From NCBI GenBank assembly GCA_018466975.1, contig CM031561.1, positions 2,914,001 to 2,978,000 of the forward strand: a stretch of DNA of 64,000 nucleotides, written 5' to 3'. The notes below the pieces were generated by a model. It was not told the DNA's origin. It made no database searches and saw only the letters and a program-made list of their open reading frames with translations. Source of the stretch: Sparassis latifolia (Eukaryota > Basidiomycota > Agaricomycetes > Polyporales > Sparassidaceae). The translations under genes and the position numbers were made by a program. The first letter of the stretch is position 1; each line of letters begins with the position of its first letter. Shown here in pieces: positions 39,506-52,560 of the stretch.

Positions 39506-41456
39506 CTACATCACATACCATCGCGAACTGCTGGAGGTCCTCACGCGAGTCAAGTAGAAGAGCATCAGGGGAGCGTGCGAGGGTTCATCCGCGCCCGACA
39601 TATGGAGCACTAAGCGTGCGCACCACTCAGCCGGAGGGAAGGGGAGGGGCCTAGCCCCTCTATCTCCATACCTCAGCCACCATGCAAGGAGTGCCTGCTC
39701 TGGATAATCGGCGATGTAGGGACCGAGGCCATAGATGACGCGCCTGAAGTGACCGTCTGCACAGCAGGTCACTTCTGGCGTTGTCATACTGGGCTTGAGT
39801 GGTTGTAAAATCTTTGACAGTGACGAATGAAACATTTGGTGACGGAACTTGCGAAATTGCACGTCATCCGCATACCTTCTATCAGCTACCATGGAGAATC
39901 TATGAATTTCTGAAGTCGTGTGAAGGTAGTATAGTACTCACTTTTTGGAATCGCCAGAAACCCGATAAGTGCGAGGGCATTGTGATGAGTTGTTGTGTAC
40001 ATTGCCAATCAACATGTAGAGGGGGTAGTATTCATTCTGACCCATGGCCACCGAGACAGTGGTCTTATCGCTGCTGAGGATGATGGGGACAAACGTGGAA
40101 CTGTGAGTATCTGGGTCTTGTGTGATTAAGTCCTGCAACAGATCTAAGTCAGTATGTGAGTACAATAATGAAGTATTTGTTGTACCGCTTGCTTCCATAC
40201 CCAGTCACCCGACATGAAATTTTGTAGGCGGCATTCATGCGGGGCTTCACATTCGAACTGGTGCATAATGCTGTAATCGATTTCACCATCAAAATCCGGA
40301 TTCGACAGCATGTTCTGGGCGACTAGACGGGGGTCTCAAAACCAGACGTCGTATCCTCCCTCCATCCATGCCGGCACATCACTGTCTGGCTTCGGACCTT
40401 TGTATGACATGTTGAATGTTTGCCACCTCACCTCGCCAAGTAATGTGTTGTCAATGCGTTGATACAGGTCTTTCGTATCTTCAAACGGAGGGTGATCATT
40501 GTGTTTGACGAGTGTTGCAGCCCATAACTGGAGCAGGCTATTGATGTTTCTGGCAGACATTTCATCGTGGGTATAGAGAAGCTCGGCGGTCTCAAATTCA
40601 GTCTGGTTGCGGTACGGATACCAATCGCCTGGAGCTGGCACCTGTGGAGGAGGAGGAGGAGGATCCTTCGGTAAAAAGTTGCCATGTTCATCGCATGGTT
40701 GTCCTGTAGCACAGAAGTTAAACATCAGCTTTTATCCAACAGATGCGGTACTAATAAATACCGTGAATATAATGGTGATGGTCGGTTATTGGCCATGTTG
40801 GATCTTCGGCATCGTCAGACATGCACGAGGTAGAATCTCGTTCACTTTCCATGGGGTCATCGCTATCGCTGTCCGTGCTGTACACACATCATACATTAGG
40901 TGACCCATCTGAAATACATGTGCTTAGTACGATATGCCACTTGTGCGAAACCTGAATGATAACGTACCCTGAACTTCATGCCTATCCCTCCCCAAAATGT
41001 CCATGTTGTCCGAGTCGATGTCATCCATATTGATGTTGTTAACCCCAAAATCATGTATGTGCTCAAAGTGGTAGTCATTTGGTGCATCTCCGACAGCGTT
41101 TCTATCAGCGTCCGAGCTGACCCTCTCCCGAACATCCCTAGCTGGTCCATTGGCACCCACACTCCCATCAGATCCATCTTCTCGGCCTCCGCCATCGCCC
41201 TTGCTTGAATCTTTATCTCGACGGCTTTGGTTGGCTTTGTTGGTGTCAGTACATGAAGGACTTCAAGCGCAGAGTACATACCTCTGTCACTAGGCTTGTG
41301 TAGTTGTAAATCTATCGAAATCTTCGCGACAGGATTGCCCGGGTGATAGGTGTGGACATGCTTGCTATGTCCATTCTTCACCTTGAACTGCTTATGGCAG
41401 CCACGGCACATGAAACGATACTTGCTGGAGGCATTTGGGGCTTGCGAGGAAGGCAT
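39506..41456 (-). pseudogene. Plavaka-type DNA transposase, truncated
   Basis: The N-terminus (ATG at 41456) has a C2H2 finger FMCRGCHKQFKVKNGHSKHV. Then come an acidic linker, a Pro-rich segment, and the conserved blocks NQTEFETAELLY, MSARNINSLLQLWAA, YDVWF, NPDFDGEIDYSIMHQFE, and FVPIILSSDKTTVSVAMGQN with EYYPLYMLIGNVHNN (RNase-H-like core). CADGHFRRVIYGLGPYIADY follows. This block order is that of Plavaka transposases of basidiomycetes. Defects: TGA at 40336-40338 where Arg (CGA) is expected, a small deletion with frameshift after HNN, and loss of everything after PEQALLA. No terminal inverted repeats were found. It is transcribed divergently from its partner gene 290 bp away. Confidence 0.85.
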
Positions 41457-41749
41457 TCCGAAATAGTAAAGAGGTTGGAGGCTTGGACAACTGTGAGTGT
41501 GGAACTCCGGTCAGAATATTGCAGGGTTTTTCAAAAAAAAATACAAACAAATACTGTGAACAGGCTGACGAGCTGGAGAGATAGAGACAAAGTGCGGTAC
41601 AGAATTGGAGTCTCAATTTGTCTAAGTCTAAGCACTCATGACTATGAATTCCTCGCTTCTTCTAAGCAAAGTTCAACACAAACATTGATGCCATGTCCCG
41701 CACCTTCCACACAACTTGAACCTCGCTCTGCTACACCTCACATTCTAAA
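41457..41749. promoter_or_regulatory. Bidirectional promoter region of Plavaka pair
   Basis: Only 293 bp separate the divergent ATGs of the transposase (41456, -) and the partner gene (41750, +), so both promoters must overlap. An A-run (about 41531) and AT-rich segments are present, but I cannot name a specific site. Confidence 0.4.
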
Positions 41750-44458
41750 ATGCCTGTTTCCACTCGAGCTGCCAATGCTGACTGGCACTCAGGCCTTACT
41801 GACTGCAAAGCTCACAAGACGAGCATGGAAGTTCAGGCCGAGAAGGAGGCAAAGGCAAAGGCGAAACAAGACAAGGCTGAGTTACTAGAAAAGTCTCTCA
41901 CACGCATTGCGATGCTCAAAGACAAGATTGCGGCTGTGGACAAAAAGACAGAGAGGGCGAGGAAGGGGGGTAACTGGGTGAAAGCAAACGGTGCACACTC
42001 AGGCTGGTCTTTCTTGCAGCTGACAAAATTGACACGATATGGCAGTTCAGTCAAAGGCAAAGCAGGACCCCCACCCGAGTTCACCTCTCTCGACCATCGT
42101 TGAGTCATCAGAAGTCAAAAATACAGAAGGCCCACCAGGAGCATACCACCATGGACGACGATCCTGAGATCATGCCGAGCGATGATGAGGAAACTGAACA
42201 GAACAAGGGGAAGGGGAAGAAGAAAGTGAAGGGCAAAGGTAAGGCAAAGGCAAATGTTCTGGGGTGTGTTGATTGATAATCCAATATGGAATCGTCTACT
42301 CATCACGTGTCTTCAACATCAACATCAACACATCTTTTCATCCTCTCTCACCCATCCATGGCTGCCCTTACCCTTTCTGAAATGACACTTTTCTATTATA
42401 CTCTGGCCTGCAGCCCCAATGGTGGCGACAACTTCAATGATGAAATGATGGACTGGGCTCAGAAGGTCCCACCAGGCTGGAAGCCATCCGAGGACAGACT
42501 CAGCGCTCGCTCTACATTTACCTCAGCCTCAGCCGCCATCAAGAAGATGGCTTCCTCGAGCAATGCCACTGCCTCGACTCGCTGGACCAACTCAGCCACT
42601 GCTTCCTTGAACAAGGCCACTTCATCAACTGAGGCAGGTTCCTCAAAGAAGCACAAGAGTGCTCCTCAGACCATGGACACGAAATGCATGAAGACCAAGG
42701 TGAACACTGGGCCTTCACGTGATGAGTTCAGTGTTGCTGAAAAGTCTGTTTTAAGTGACAATGAGGATGCTGAGAGACTCCATGCTCTCTCCAGTCCCAT
42801 CAAGCCTGCACAATTTCGGGCAGTGAATTCGGTATTTTTTTTTGCGATCAGAAGGCATAATACTCACAATTTCCCATCTCAAGGGTGCAATTGATGCTAT
42901 GGATGTTGATCCGGATGATCGTGCTAGCTTTACCGCTGGCCAGTCTTCCCGGGTGCATCTGAAGCCAACATCCATGAACAAGGTGAGTATTTGTAAGTGA
43001 TACTGTGCTGTAGCTTACAGTCGGCACACAGTTGTCAGCTGCTAACCCTTACTTTGCATCTGCTAACCCTGATATCTCTGTCGATGCAATGCCGAGACCC
43101 AGGAATACTCAATTGACAATCAATGTGAGTTGTCTCCAGCTCGTAGTGATCCTGCTGATGAACATCGAGCTACAACGAATGTGGACATTGCAGAGAAGCA
43201 ATGCATGGAAGAGAAAACCAAGAAGTGCAAATGCAAATGCAAACAGGTGCCAGAGGTAAAGGTAGAATAGTTGGTAGTGTTATTTTGCGCTCACAAAGTG
43301 GATTAGCTGGGAAGCGATTCCGAGAATGAAGTCAATGCAGACCTGGAAGATGGCAGAATGGAGCTCAAGGCAAAACTGCATGATGCAGAGCTCAGTGATG
43401 CTGATGACGATGAGTCAGACAAGCACGGCAAGACCATCGTGAAGGTCTCCGACCTCCCTGCCATTGCACTGCAGAATGAATGCTGGCACCATCAATTCCT
43501 GCTGACTCTCCTGCACTTTGTCGGCACTCTAAACACTCCTTGGAGCATGGAGGAAACCGAGTTCAGAAAGGCACTCGAGCTAATTTGGGGTAAGGTCTAT
43601 GTGAAATCGGGCATCGAATACACGGATGAGATCCACGTGGTCATCCGCACTCTCGTAAGTTATGTTCACACAGATTTATTCGAGCTAATCACCATTTTAA
43701 AAATTTTATAAAGCATTCAGCGAATGTGCGAATGGCACTCCAGCTTCGGTTCCACCACCATCACCATAGCTGAAGCATTCTTCAATGCGAACATCAAGTA
43801 TCTCGACTTGACCAAACGTGCAGCCTTTGCTACAGAGATGCTCAAGTTCCGCCGCTTTGCCTACGAGACCGCCAAAGGCAGTAAGCTGGAAGTAAGCATT
43901 ATCTTACAGTCAGAGAACAGCTTCGACTGATTGCATCATATTAGAAATTCAAGGGCCTATTCCGGTCTCCGTTCATGATGCGAACATTCTGCACCCATCT
44001 GTCAGCAATCGAGGGTGCCGTTGACATTGATGGACTGTACCCGAAAGGATCCACATTGAACGCGAAAAGCTCTATTGGTGCATTGGGCCTCACAGGTGCC
44101 GCAGTAAGTACTGAACGGTCTATCACTGCTTTCGCTTACATGGTCTCAGGTTGAATGCAGCCTCACGCTGTACAAGTATTTTGCTATCATCTACAAGAAT
44201 GGCAAAGTGACACTGAAGAAGTGCATGTGTGAGAATGTGGATGCTCAGTCGGAGCCCGATGCCATGAAACTGACGGGATTCAAGAAATCTGGCTGGGTTC
44301 GTGAGACCAAACATTTCACCAACTCTGCAGCGAAGTTTCCTCGCTGGAAGATGGACAAGACATTGTCAGCAGCAGCCAAGGTACTCTTGGAGACACGTGG
44401 GCACCGTGATGTGATCTCTGTGTCGTCCGATGATGATGACAACGACTTACCTCATTGA
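41750..44458 (+). CDS. Plavaka partner protein, multi-exon, function unknown
   Basis: ATG at 41750 (MPVSTRAANADWHS), then a Lys/Glu/Ala coiled coil (AEKEAKAKAKQDKAELLEKS), an acidic/Lys-rich exon (DDDPEIMPSDDEE), a Ser/Ala-rich low-complexity exon (42286-42894), and a conserved C-terminal domain: LQNECWHHQFLLTLLHFVGT, WSMEETEFRKALELIWGKVY, TTITIAEAFFNANIKY, FKGLFRSPFMMRTFCTHLSA, IEGAVDIDGLYPKG. The frame ends in DDDDNDLPH and a TGA. This protein type recurs next to Plavaka transposases in Agaricomycetes, as I recall. Exons look intact, unlike the transposase. It may be a transposon-encoded DNA-binding or structural partner. Exact splice sites were not all fixed. Confidence 0.6.
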
Positions 44459-45614
44459 CAATGAGAAGAGGGATGGCGAGGAGACTGACGGGGCAGCTGA
44501 CAGTGTAAGCGAGGATGAGAAATCTAATTAGGCAGCGAAGAAGCCTTGGACATTCACCGTTCACTGGTGCATTGCTGGTGGGTTCAATATCGGCAGCTTC
44601 TCCTCGTTCGTTGTGGCGGCTTTCTATTCAGGACTAATCACATTATGCTTCTTATGAACTTATGCTTCTTATGCCCTTGCGAGGCTTATGACACCTTATG
44701 GTTCTTATGGAATCTTTTGTACAGTTCTTAGCATGCTTAGCATCTGTTTGTCTTGCAGGTCTTAGCTGGCTTATCTTCAACTTGGCTTCTGTCCTTACCG
44801 TCTGTTATCCTGATGTGCCTTTTCAACTGTTGAGGTATAATGCACTTATGTTCTGTGTGTCTGACAACCTGGGTGTATGATTGACCTGAGAGATCTTAGT
44901 ACCAGTTGGTTGTTCTTACTAACTTATAACCTGAAAGTCTTACTAGCCTTCAAGCTCAGTAGATTCTAAGGCTCAGAGGATCTAAGAGGGAAAAGGCCTA
45001 TCCTCAGGGCAATAAGTTGGTCAAGGTTTCAAATACACTCATCTGTATAGATATGTTCTGGGAATGGTCTTATGGTCTTGTCTTCCTTATAAGGGCCTGA
45101 GATTCTGACTGTCTTTCTTTCTGGATGTCTGATGGTCTTTTAAGCTTAGTAGATTTTAAGGCTCAAAGAATCTAAGAGGTAAAAGAACCATTTTCAGAGC
45201 AATAAGCTGTCATGAAGGCTTTAAATCCATTGATGATGCTCTGTTCTATATGGATGTTTTTCTGTTCTTATCCACCTGATGATCTGGGATGTCTTTTACA
45301 ATTTCTTGTTTTGTAAAGCAACACAATGAGGATTAAAATAGTTGACTATAAGAATGATTTCAAGAAGCAAAATATTACTATAAATGGGACAATGAAGCCT
45401 TTAAAGTTGACTACAAGTAATATTTTAAGAGATATAATATCACCGCTAATGATACAAATAAAAGAATACTAAGAGATTCAAGAACAGGTATAAGTTTAAC
45501 TTTCAGAAAATATGACTTACGATCCTTGAGTACTTTTGTGTCTTATATAAGGGCAATAAGTCCAAAAAAGTACTAATTTAAGGTAAATAAGAAAAAGTTG
45601 GGTTTTCCTGATGC
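44459..45614. other. AT-rich non-coding, degenerate tandem repeat
   Basis: No gene. A block with GCTYAGTAGATTYTAAGGCTC and RATCTAAGAGG occurs at about 44955 and again at 45142 (187-bp offset). CTTATG motifs cluster at 44645-44705. The right end touches the truncated LTR at 45615. Confidence 0.5.
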
Positions 45615-45941
45615 ATGCCTATGAGGTTCGGCATCTGTATCGTAAAGGTAAGACAGAGGTGAGGTGTACATGCCTTTGTTGTGTGTGTGATAGGAAGTGC
45701 ATCCTAGGTCTGGATCTCGCACATGAGGTAAACATGCCTTGAGCACAAGGCGCATATTGTCAGATGATCTTGTAGATCCGGTACAGCCCTAAGATAAGGG
45801 TTCTGGATAGATAAGCACGATGACCATGATGATGTCATGATCATGTGGTCAGTCTAGGCAATGTGATGTCATTGTCACATGATTGTTCACGGTGGAGTGG
45901 AAGTCGTCCACGCGTTCCACAGGGAAGAGCTTTGTAACATC
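45615..45941 (-). mobile_element. Truncated 3' LTR of second LTR element
   Basis: Nearly identical to 50660-50981. On the minus strand it begins TGTTACAAAGC at 45941 and is preceded (right side) by the purine tract ACGGGAGCTGA, exactly as at the gypsy LTR of 28467, so the two LTR families are related. Similarity is lost left of about 45615, so the LTR is truncated. Confidence 0.7.
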
Positions 45942-46295
45942 AGCTCCCGTTCAGGTCTTCAATTCCCTGAATTGAAGTCATCAAGAAAGTTGGTAGGGAA
46001 ATGGAATGGAGAGATTCCATGTATCATTGTTCATCGTGTCATGTCATTGCATGATTCTGGGTAACTCAGAGGCGGAAAATGAAAAAATTGACCTGGGTGT
46101 TAATCCAGCTTCGCAAACTTCGTTTTGCTTGTCGCTCGCATCCCTTTAGGATTGCTCGCTCCAAATGCAAGTCTTCTGTTTGTCTTCTTCTCATAAGCTA
46201 TTCAGCTATGTTCACTGTCTTCTATTAGTCTTGTTTCTTTTCATTGTGCTTTTGCACAGTGAATGGTCAACTCGCGTTGCCCATTCTTCCCTACT

Positions 46296-49124
46296 ACTAC
46301 CCCGGCCTAAAAATCATGAGGGAGAAAGGTGTAGCATCATCTTCAAAAATTCACAGTATGGAAAGAGAATGCAGTGGAAGAGAGGAGGGGGGGAAAAAAT
46401 TTGCCCTTGTGGGAGGGTTCCTCATCCTCGATTACTCTTGTCGTTTCTCAGCTTCACTCATCACTCCTCAATTCCACTTGTACCTCATCACTCGGGCACT
46501 CGGGCTCATTCCTTTGGCTCGGATATGCATCCTCGCCTACTATCCCCTATTAGCTCCCATTCACCAAAATCAAATTTTCTGGATTTGAAACCGATAAAAA
46601 CAGATAACAAATTGTAAAAAAGAAAAAGGAGGTGGGCAGCAAGGGTCTTCTAGTTTCGAGTCGTTGCGGACAAGTATCGTCTTTGATGTTTCTAATCATC
46701 AGGATAATTGTGGCCTTATCTTGGATTGATACCGCACTTCGTCGGTTATCTCCCTTCACATTCCGTGAATGCCATAATCCTGCCTTTCGGCTTTCATCAA
46801 GGTCATTTGTCCTTCTAATAACCTTTCTGCACCCCGGGTATCTTGCCCTTCTAGGTGTTCTCAGCAAAGGTTCAGATCAAATATCCAATGGTAAGTGATA
46901 GCTCCCATTCACGCTTCATGTCCGGTTTCATGTCTTTATCATTAAAGTACCCCGGCCTAGGTTTGAACTACCTTGGCCTCGTGTGATACTTCATCAAATA
47001 TTTCGTGTTGGGTCTTGTCGTGTGTTGGTATTGAATAGAATCAACTACCTCCATCCATATTCCATGAATGCCCTATTCGTCGCTGTGTCGTACATCGAAT
47101 TTTGTCTGTTTGTCAAGTTTATTCTTCCAGATGATGAGACAACAGTCTACATCAAATCCAAGAATCGGCCGTGATCCAGTATCCTTTCTATCCATGGAGA
47201 ACTACCCCATGCATGTCATCAAGAGTGCCATATCGAAGGCTGTCGTTCATAGTAGTTTCGCCCATCGAGATCTGTCTGATCGTTGAGGGTTGCTAGACCT
47301 ATTTAGGCATCTAGCATCGGGTGTCGTCATCATGGTGGTCAACAAAGGACTGTCTGGGACTTCCAGACATCATCGAATGAGTCATGTCTGTCTGATCATG
47401 CTCGAGTCGTCATTGTGGTGGTCAATAAAGGACTATTAGGGGTTTCCTAATATTGGGTGTCATCATCGTGGATTGGAGTGTCATGTACTGTTAACTCCAA
47501 GTCATTCTTCGGTGATGTAATCTCTTGTTAAGTTCAATCATCAGGCTAATCGTTGCCTCATCAAACCTTCGGCCTCGGTTCGGTATGGATCATTGGTTTA
47601 TACAGAGAGCCAGAATCTGTCTTCTGTCAGAACCTTTTTTGCTATGTCATCCAAGGTTCATCCAGGTTCAGTTTCTTTATCATCGAGAGCTGTGATCGAC
47701 GGGAATGATTACCCCGCCTAAAAATCATTTAGGAGAAAGGTGTGTGCAATGGTTTCTCAAAAATCAGCATGGAAAGAATGCAGTGGAAGAGAGGAGGGGA
47801 AAAATTTGCCTCAGTGAGGGTTCTCATCCTCGATTACCTTTGTCGCTTTCTCAGCTTCACTCATCACCTCTCAATTCCACTTTACCGCCACCGGGCACTC
47901 GGCTCATTCTCCCTGACATGCATCCTCGCTACCATCCCCCTATTAGCCCCATTCACCAAAATCAAATTTTCTGGATTGGGGAAACCGATAAAAACAGATA
48001 ACAAATTGTAAAAAGAAAAGGAGGTGGGCAGCAAGGGTCTTCAGTTTCTAGTCGCATGACAAGTATCGTTTTCAGTTTTTAAGTCATGACAAGCATCGCT
48101 TTGATGTTTCTAATCATCAGGATAATTGTGGTCTTATCTTGGATTGGATACCGCGACTGCTGGTTATCTCCTTCACATTCCGTGAATGCCATAATCCTGC
48201 CTTTCGCTTTTTCATCAAGGTCATATTTGTCCTTCTAATAACCTTCTGCACCCCGATCTTGCCCCTTCAGGTGTTCTCAGCAAAGGTTCAGATCAACATC
48301 CAATGGTATGATAGCTCCATTCACGCCGCTTTCAAGTGTCCGTTTCATGTCTTTATCATTAAAGTACCCGGCCAGGCTCAACTACCTTACTGCAGGTGAT
48401 ACTTCATCAAATATTTCGTGTTGGTCTTTGCGTGGTGTTGGTATTGAATAGAATCAACTACCTATCCATATTCCATTTAATGCCCTATTCGCTGCTGTGT
48501 GTCGTGATATCAATTTTGTTCGTTTGTCAAGTTTATTCTTCCGTATTTACGGTAGACAACAGTCTAAGCATCAACCAAGAATCGGCCGCGATCCAGTATC
48601 CTTTCTATCCATGGAGAATCACCCATGCATGTCATCAAGAGGCCATAACGGGCCGTCGCTCATAGTAGTTTCGCCATCGAGATCTCTGCCTGATCGCTGG
48701 TGGGCTACGCACGCATTTGCAAGAGATCTAGCGCATCGGGTGTCGCTACCGCTTATGGTCAACAGCGACTGCTCGATTTCCAGACATCATCGCAATGAGC
48801 CATGTCTGGGTCTGATCATGTTCGGCGCCGCCATTTGCAGGGTCGGGCCAAAGGACTACAGGTTTCCAATATTGGGTGTCATCATCGCACGGAAAGGTCG
48901 CGTACTGTTAACTCCAAGTCATTCTTCGTGATGTAACTTGTTAAGTTCAATCATCAGGCTAATCGCTGTTCTCATCAAACCTTCGCTGTCTTCGTTCTAG
49001 ATGGATCATGGCCATACAGAGCCAGAATCTGTCTTCCGCCGTAACCTTTTTAAGCAGTGTCATCCAAGGTTCATCCAGGTTCAGTTTCTTTATCATCGAG
49101 AGCTGTGATCGACGGGGAATGATT
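46296..49124. repeat. 1.41-kb tandem duplication inside the LTR element
   Basis: Copy A (about 46296-47708) and copy B (about 47705-49124) align along their full length. Examples are TAAAAATCAT, GAATGCAGTGGAAGAGAGGA, CCGTGAATGCCATAATCCTG and CATCCAAGGTTCATCCAGG. They differ mainly by many one- and two-base insertions and deletions. Neither copy carries a convincing reading frame; no gag or pol motif is present, so the interior is non-coding. Confidence 0.85.
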
Positions 49125-49499
49125 GAAGTGTCAAATTGCATTATCTTCAATCAATTCGTCGGTCATCAACTCGTAATGGCATCGAGTTGTCAATCTTTCT
49201 GCACCCCAGGTAACTCGCCATGCAGGGTGTTCTCAGCCAAGATCTATCGTTTATTTATAGTGGAGAGTGAGTGTCCACTTGCTCAGTCCGAGCTCCCATT
49301 CAGGGATCACAATCATCAAATGGTCATCAGATCAGACTCAATTAAGAGTCTACGTTAGTCTACAGTTTATATGGGTTGCCATTCCCTGGAGCAACAATCA
49401 TCAAGTGTTCTTCAGATCGGACTCAATTAAGAGTCTACAGTTTATACGGGTTGCCGTTCCCAGGATCAATCTGCACTGTGGGTATCTTGCCACACTCGG

Positions 49500-50981
49500 T
49501 GTTATCAGCCATGATTATTAAGTGTGCGACTTAAGTCCTTCATCAAAGGCTGCGCACCATCCTTAGTCCATCATGGTCCATAGAATCAGTACTAATTCTA
49601 CGGTGGCCAAACCTTTCCGAATTACAGTCACATGCGGCTCGTACATGTCTTTGATTATTACACATGTTGTAGCTTTCCTTGCATGAGGGAATTCGACCCC
49701 TGAGAGTCACCCAATGAAGGGTAAACTCTTGAGAGTTCATCTCGGACAAGGTGCCAATAAATTGTCTCTCGAAAATCTGGTCTCACCTAGGAATGACCAG
49801 ACAAGGGTCATCATTATTGTTCCAATGTGGGATATCAAGAGAATGGAGTGTCAATCGCGGTATCTCCATCTCTGTCATCACAGGTGTCCTAATGTTTAAT
49901 GGACAAGGTCAAAGTCAAAGGATGCAGTCACTGTCTGTGAACTGGTCGAAGTCATGACACGGTCACTGTCTGTGAACCGGTCGAGGTCAGGGTTATTGGG
50001 CTCTAAAGCATAGGAGCTTGAGCCAAGGAAAGATCATCTTGTCCTAATATTACGGGACAAGATCGAGGTTAAAGGACACAGTCACGGTCTGTGAACTGGT
50101 CAAAGTCGGGGTCATCAGATCAGCTCTAAACTATAGGAGGTTGAGCAGTGAATAATTATCTTGTCCTAATGTCACGGGGGCCAGTCGTGCCACTGTACAT
50201 CTGGTTTGTCGTCCAGTGACTAGGCCTTCACAAGAGCTGGAGTCAATCGTGAGGGGTCCGACCTCCAGTCATAGCGATGACCAGAGGTCGGCCCAGTAGA
50301 GCAGTCTTATGAACACTTGGCCACTGTCTGTGGACCAAGATCGATCTGTCGCACAGATGTAGATGGTAAAACTGGTTGATGTGTAACCAGGACAAGATGG
50401 GGACTCCAGCTTGTCCTGTCGGTCTTATATACAAGTACAGGCGTCTGTCTACCTGTAATACTAGAACTACGATTGGTCCATCGGTATCAATACAAGGGCA
50501 CAGGGTTCATGTACCTGTCCCACAGTTGTGAGAATGCTGAGTCAGTCATGACTCTTCGTGAGAGACAATCAGTCCATATGGGGATAAGGTCATGCTGCAA
50601 AGACAAGGCAGCAGTGAGGTCATCGTGCATCTAGCGCATATATCAGGGTCTAGGCCCATGCCCATGAGGTTCGGTATCTGTATTGTAAAGGTAAGGCAGA
50701 GGTGAGGTGTACATGCCTTTGTCGTGTGTGTGATAGGAAGTGCGTCCTAGGTCTGGATCTCGCACATGAGGTAAATATGCCTTGAGCACAAGGCGCATAT
50801 CGTCAGATGATCTTGTAGATCCGGTACAGCCCTAAGATAAGGGTTCTGGATAGATAAGCACGATGACCATGATGATGTCATGGTCATGTGGTCAGTCTAG
50901 GCAATGTGATGTCATTGTCACATGATTGTTCACAGTGGAGTGGAAGTCGTCCATGCGTTCCACAGGGAAGAGCTTTGTAAC
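49500..50981 (-). mobile_element. 5' LTR of the second (non-autonomous) LTR element
   Basis: Minus-strand start TGTTACAAAGC at 50981. The segment contains GAGATGGGGA/CCAGGAC-type motifs shared with the gypsy LTR at 33.5 kb, and an internal degenerate duplication of about 130 bp (CAGTCACKGTCTGTGAACTGGT near 49923 and 50082). The inner boundary is uncertain. With the truncated LTR at 45.6 kb it brackets a non-coding interior, a LARD-like layout. Confidence 0.6.
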
Positions 50982-51518
50982 ACAGACTACTTGATGCCCA
51001 ATGGACTTTCCTGTTTGTGACACAGGTGAAGGGTGAGATCCTTCCGGAGGATACAATCACTTTCCCCAGGCCATTCTCGAACTCAGCAGAGGAGTTTGTC
51101 ATGCTTGGACTCAACCAGCACCCCATCTTCTTCAGCTGCAGACGTGCAAAGAATCCTGACCACGTTTTTCCCGTAAATACACTCTTGTATACAACGCTTA
51201 TGTTGATTGACTGACATGTGTGTGCAGGCTGATGGTGTACATCCCAAACAATGACACGGCGGGCATCACATCACGACCGCAACACTGCAGCTCCCCATCG
51301 TGAATATGAGCGAGGTCTTCAAGCGTGGTTATCAGCTCTCATTGCGTGGCTACAGGGGTGCAAACAACACCAACCTAAGCGACATGAATGTGGAGCGAAG
51401 GATGTGCGTCAAGTGTGCAGTCATGGAGCACATACGGACCCGTCGGGTTTACAAGCGGATGGACACGTGCGAAGCACGCTTTGAGAAGTACTGCTACAAG
51501 GGAAAGGTCATGTTGTAA
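50982..51518 (+). pseudogene. Unidentified coding fragment beside LTR
   Basis: Plus-strand open stretch VKGEILPEDTITFPRPFSNS, then EEFVMLGLNQHPIFFSC, then after a possible short intron LMVYIPNNDTAG. A separate frame reads MSEVFKRGYQLSLRGYRGAN and MCVKCAVMEHI to a TAA at 51516-51518. Composition is protein-like but no family is recognised. The LTR ends directly at its left edge, so the upstream part was probably displaced by the retroelement. Confidence 0.3.
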
Positions 51519-51782
51519 TTCTTTGGGTCTTTTGAGGGTTGAAAGGGGACTGTCGGGACAAACGACGTGCAAAGTTCGGATATTCATGTCATGATATCCA
51601 GTGATGTCAGTTATGAAAGATAACCTTTTCCATCAATAAGTAGCAAATTTTCATGAGAATTGCTACTTTTAAGTAGACTTATTTGTAGGTGCATAGATTA
51701 ACTCAGGATAATCTTAATATAATCTTCCAGATAATCTGAGGATAATTTGAAGATTAGCAATAAAATACAATTTTAACTTTGA

Positions 51783-51872
51783 CACCAGCCAGGATTGAAC
51801 TCTGGACCTCAGGTTGATTTTATAGAATATAATTCTAAGTGACACTTTAGACCACTTGACCATTAGGCCATA
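51783..51872 (-). ncRNA. tRNA-like module, left arm of element 1
   Basis: On the minus strand it reads TATGGCCTAATGGTCAAGTG, then about 55 nt, then GTTCAATCCTGGCTGG. These resemble pol III A-box and B-box segments of a tRNA, with a leucine-type D-arm flavour. The cloverleaf is degenerate and a functional tRNA is unlikely. Confidence 0.4.
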
Positions 51873-52470
51873 CATCACAACTATTTTCTCTTAAATTAGA
51901 CATCTTTTTTTTGGAAAAGACTTAGCCAAATTCTGTTTATTAGAAGAGAGTAAGTAAAAGACACTTGACTTTTATCATAGATAGACAACACTTATAGACA
52001 AATAGTACTCTGCATCTTATCATAGTCTTGTCCTACAGCTTACAGTTTTTGTAAACTATCATGCAGTACTATAGAGTATCCTAATGTAGCCATCTATAAT
52101 ACATAACAAGTTATTGAGAGACAGTATTTTATTTGTTCATTTTAGGCTTATACTCTAGAGTCTATTATATTATAGACTGAGCACTTATATATACAAGATT
52201 TCTATAGCTATCTTCCAATTGTATAGCAAAGTTCTGTTTTACTGAAGTAACTGTAGAAACTTATATTCTATTAATTACATATTATACTACATTATATGAA
52301 GGCTGCAAGCATTAGAAAAGACTATAAGACTCAGAGTAATGTTTGTCTATAAGTCTTGTCTTTCTATGATAAAAGTCAAATGTCTTTTACTTACTCTCTT
52401 CTAATAAACAGAATTTGGCTAAGTCTTTTCCAAAAAAAAGATGTCTAATTTAAGAGAAAATAGTTGTGAT

Positions 52471-52560
52471 GTATGGCCTAATGGTCAAGTGGTCTAAAGT
52501 GTCACTTAGAATTATATTCTATAAAATCAACCTGAGGTTCAGAGTTCAATCCTGGCTGGT
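52471..52560 (+). ncRNA. tRNA-like module, right arm of element 1
   Basis: Mirror copy of the left-arm module, on the plus strand, so the two modules point outward. B-box-like AGTTCAATCCT is present. Confidence 0.4.

Noticed and set aside
46165..48011. Several 80-150-residue plus-strand frames
   Set aside because: They are not conserved between the two 1.4-kb copies; indels shift them, so they are not under coding constraint.
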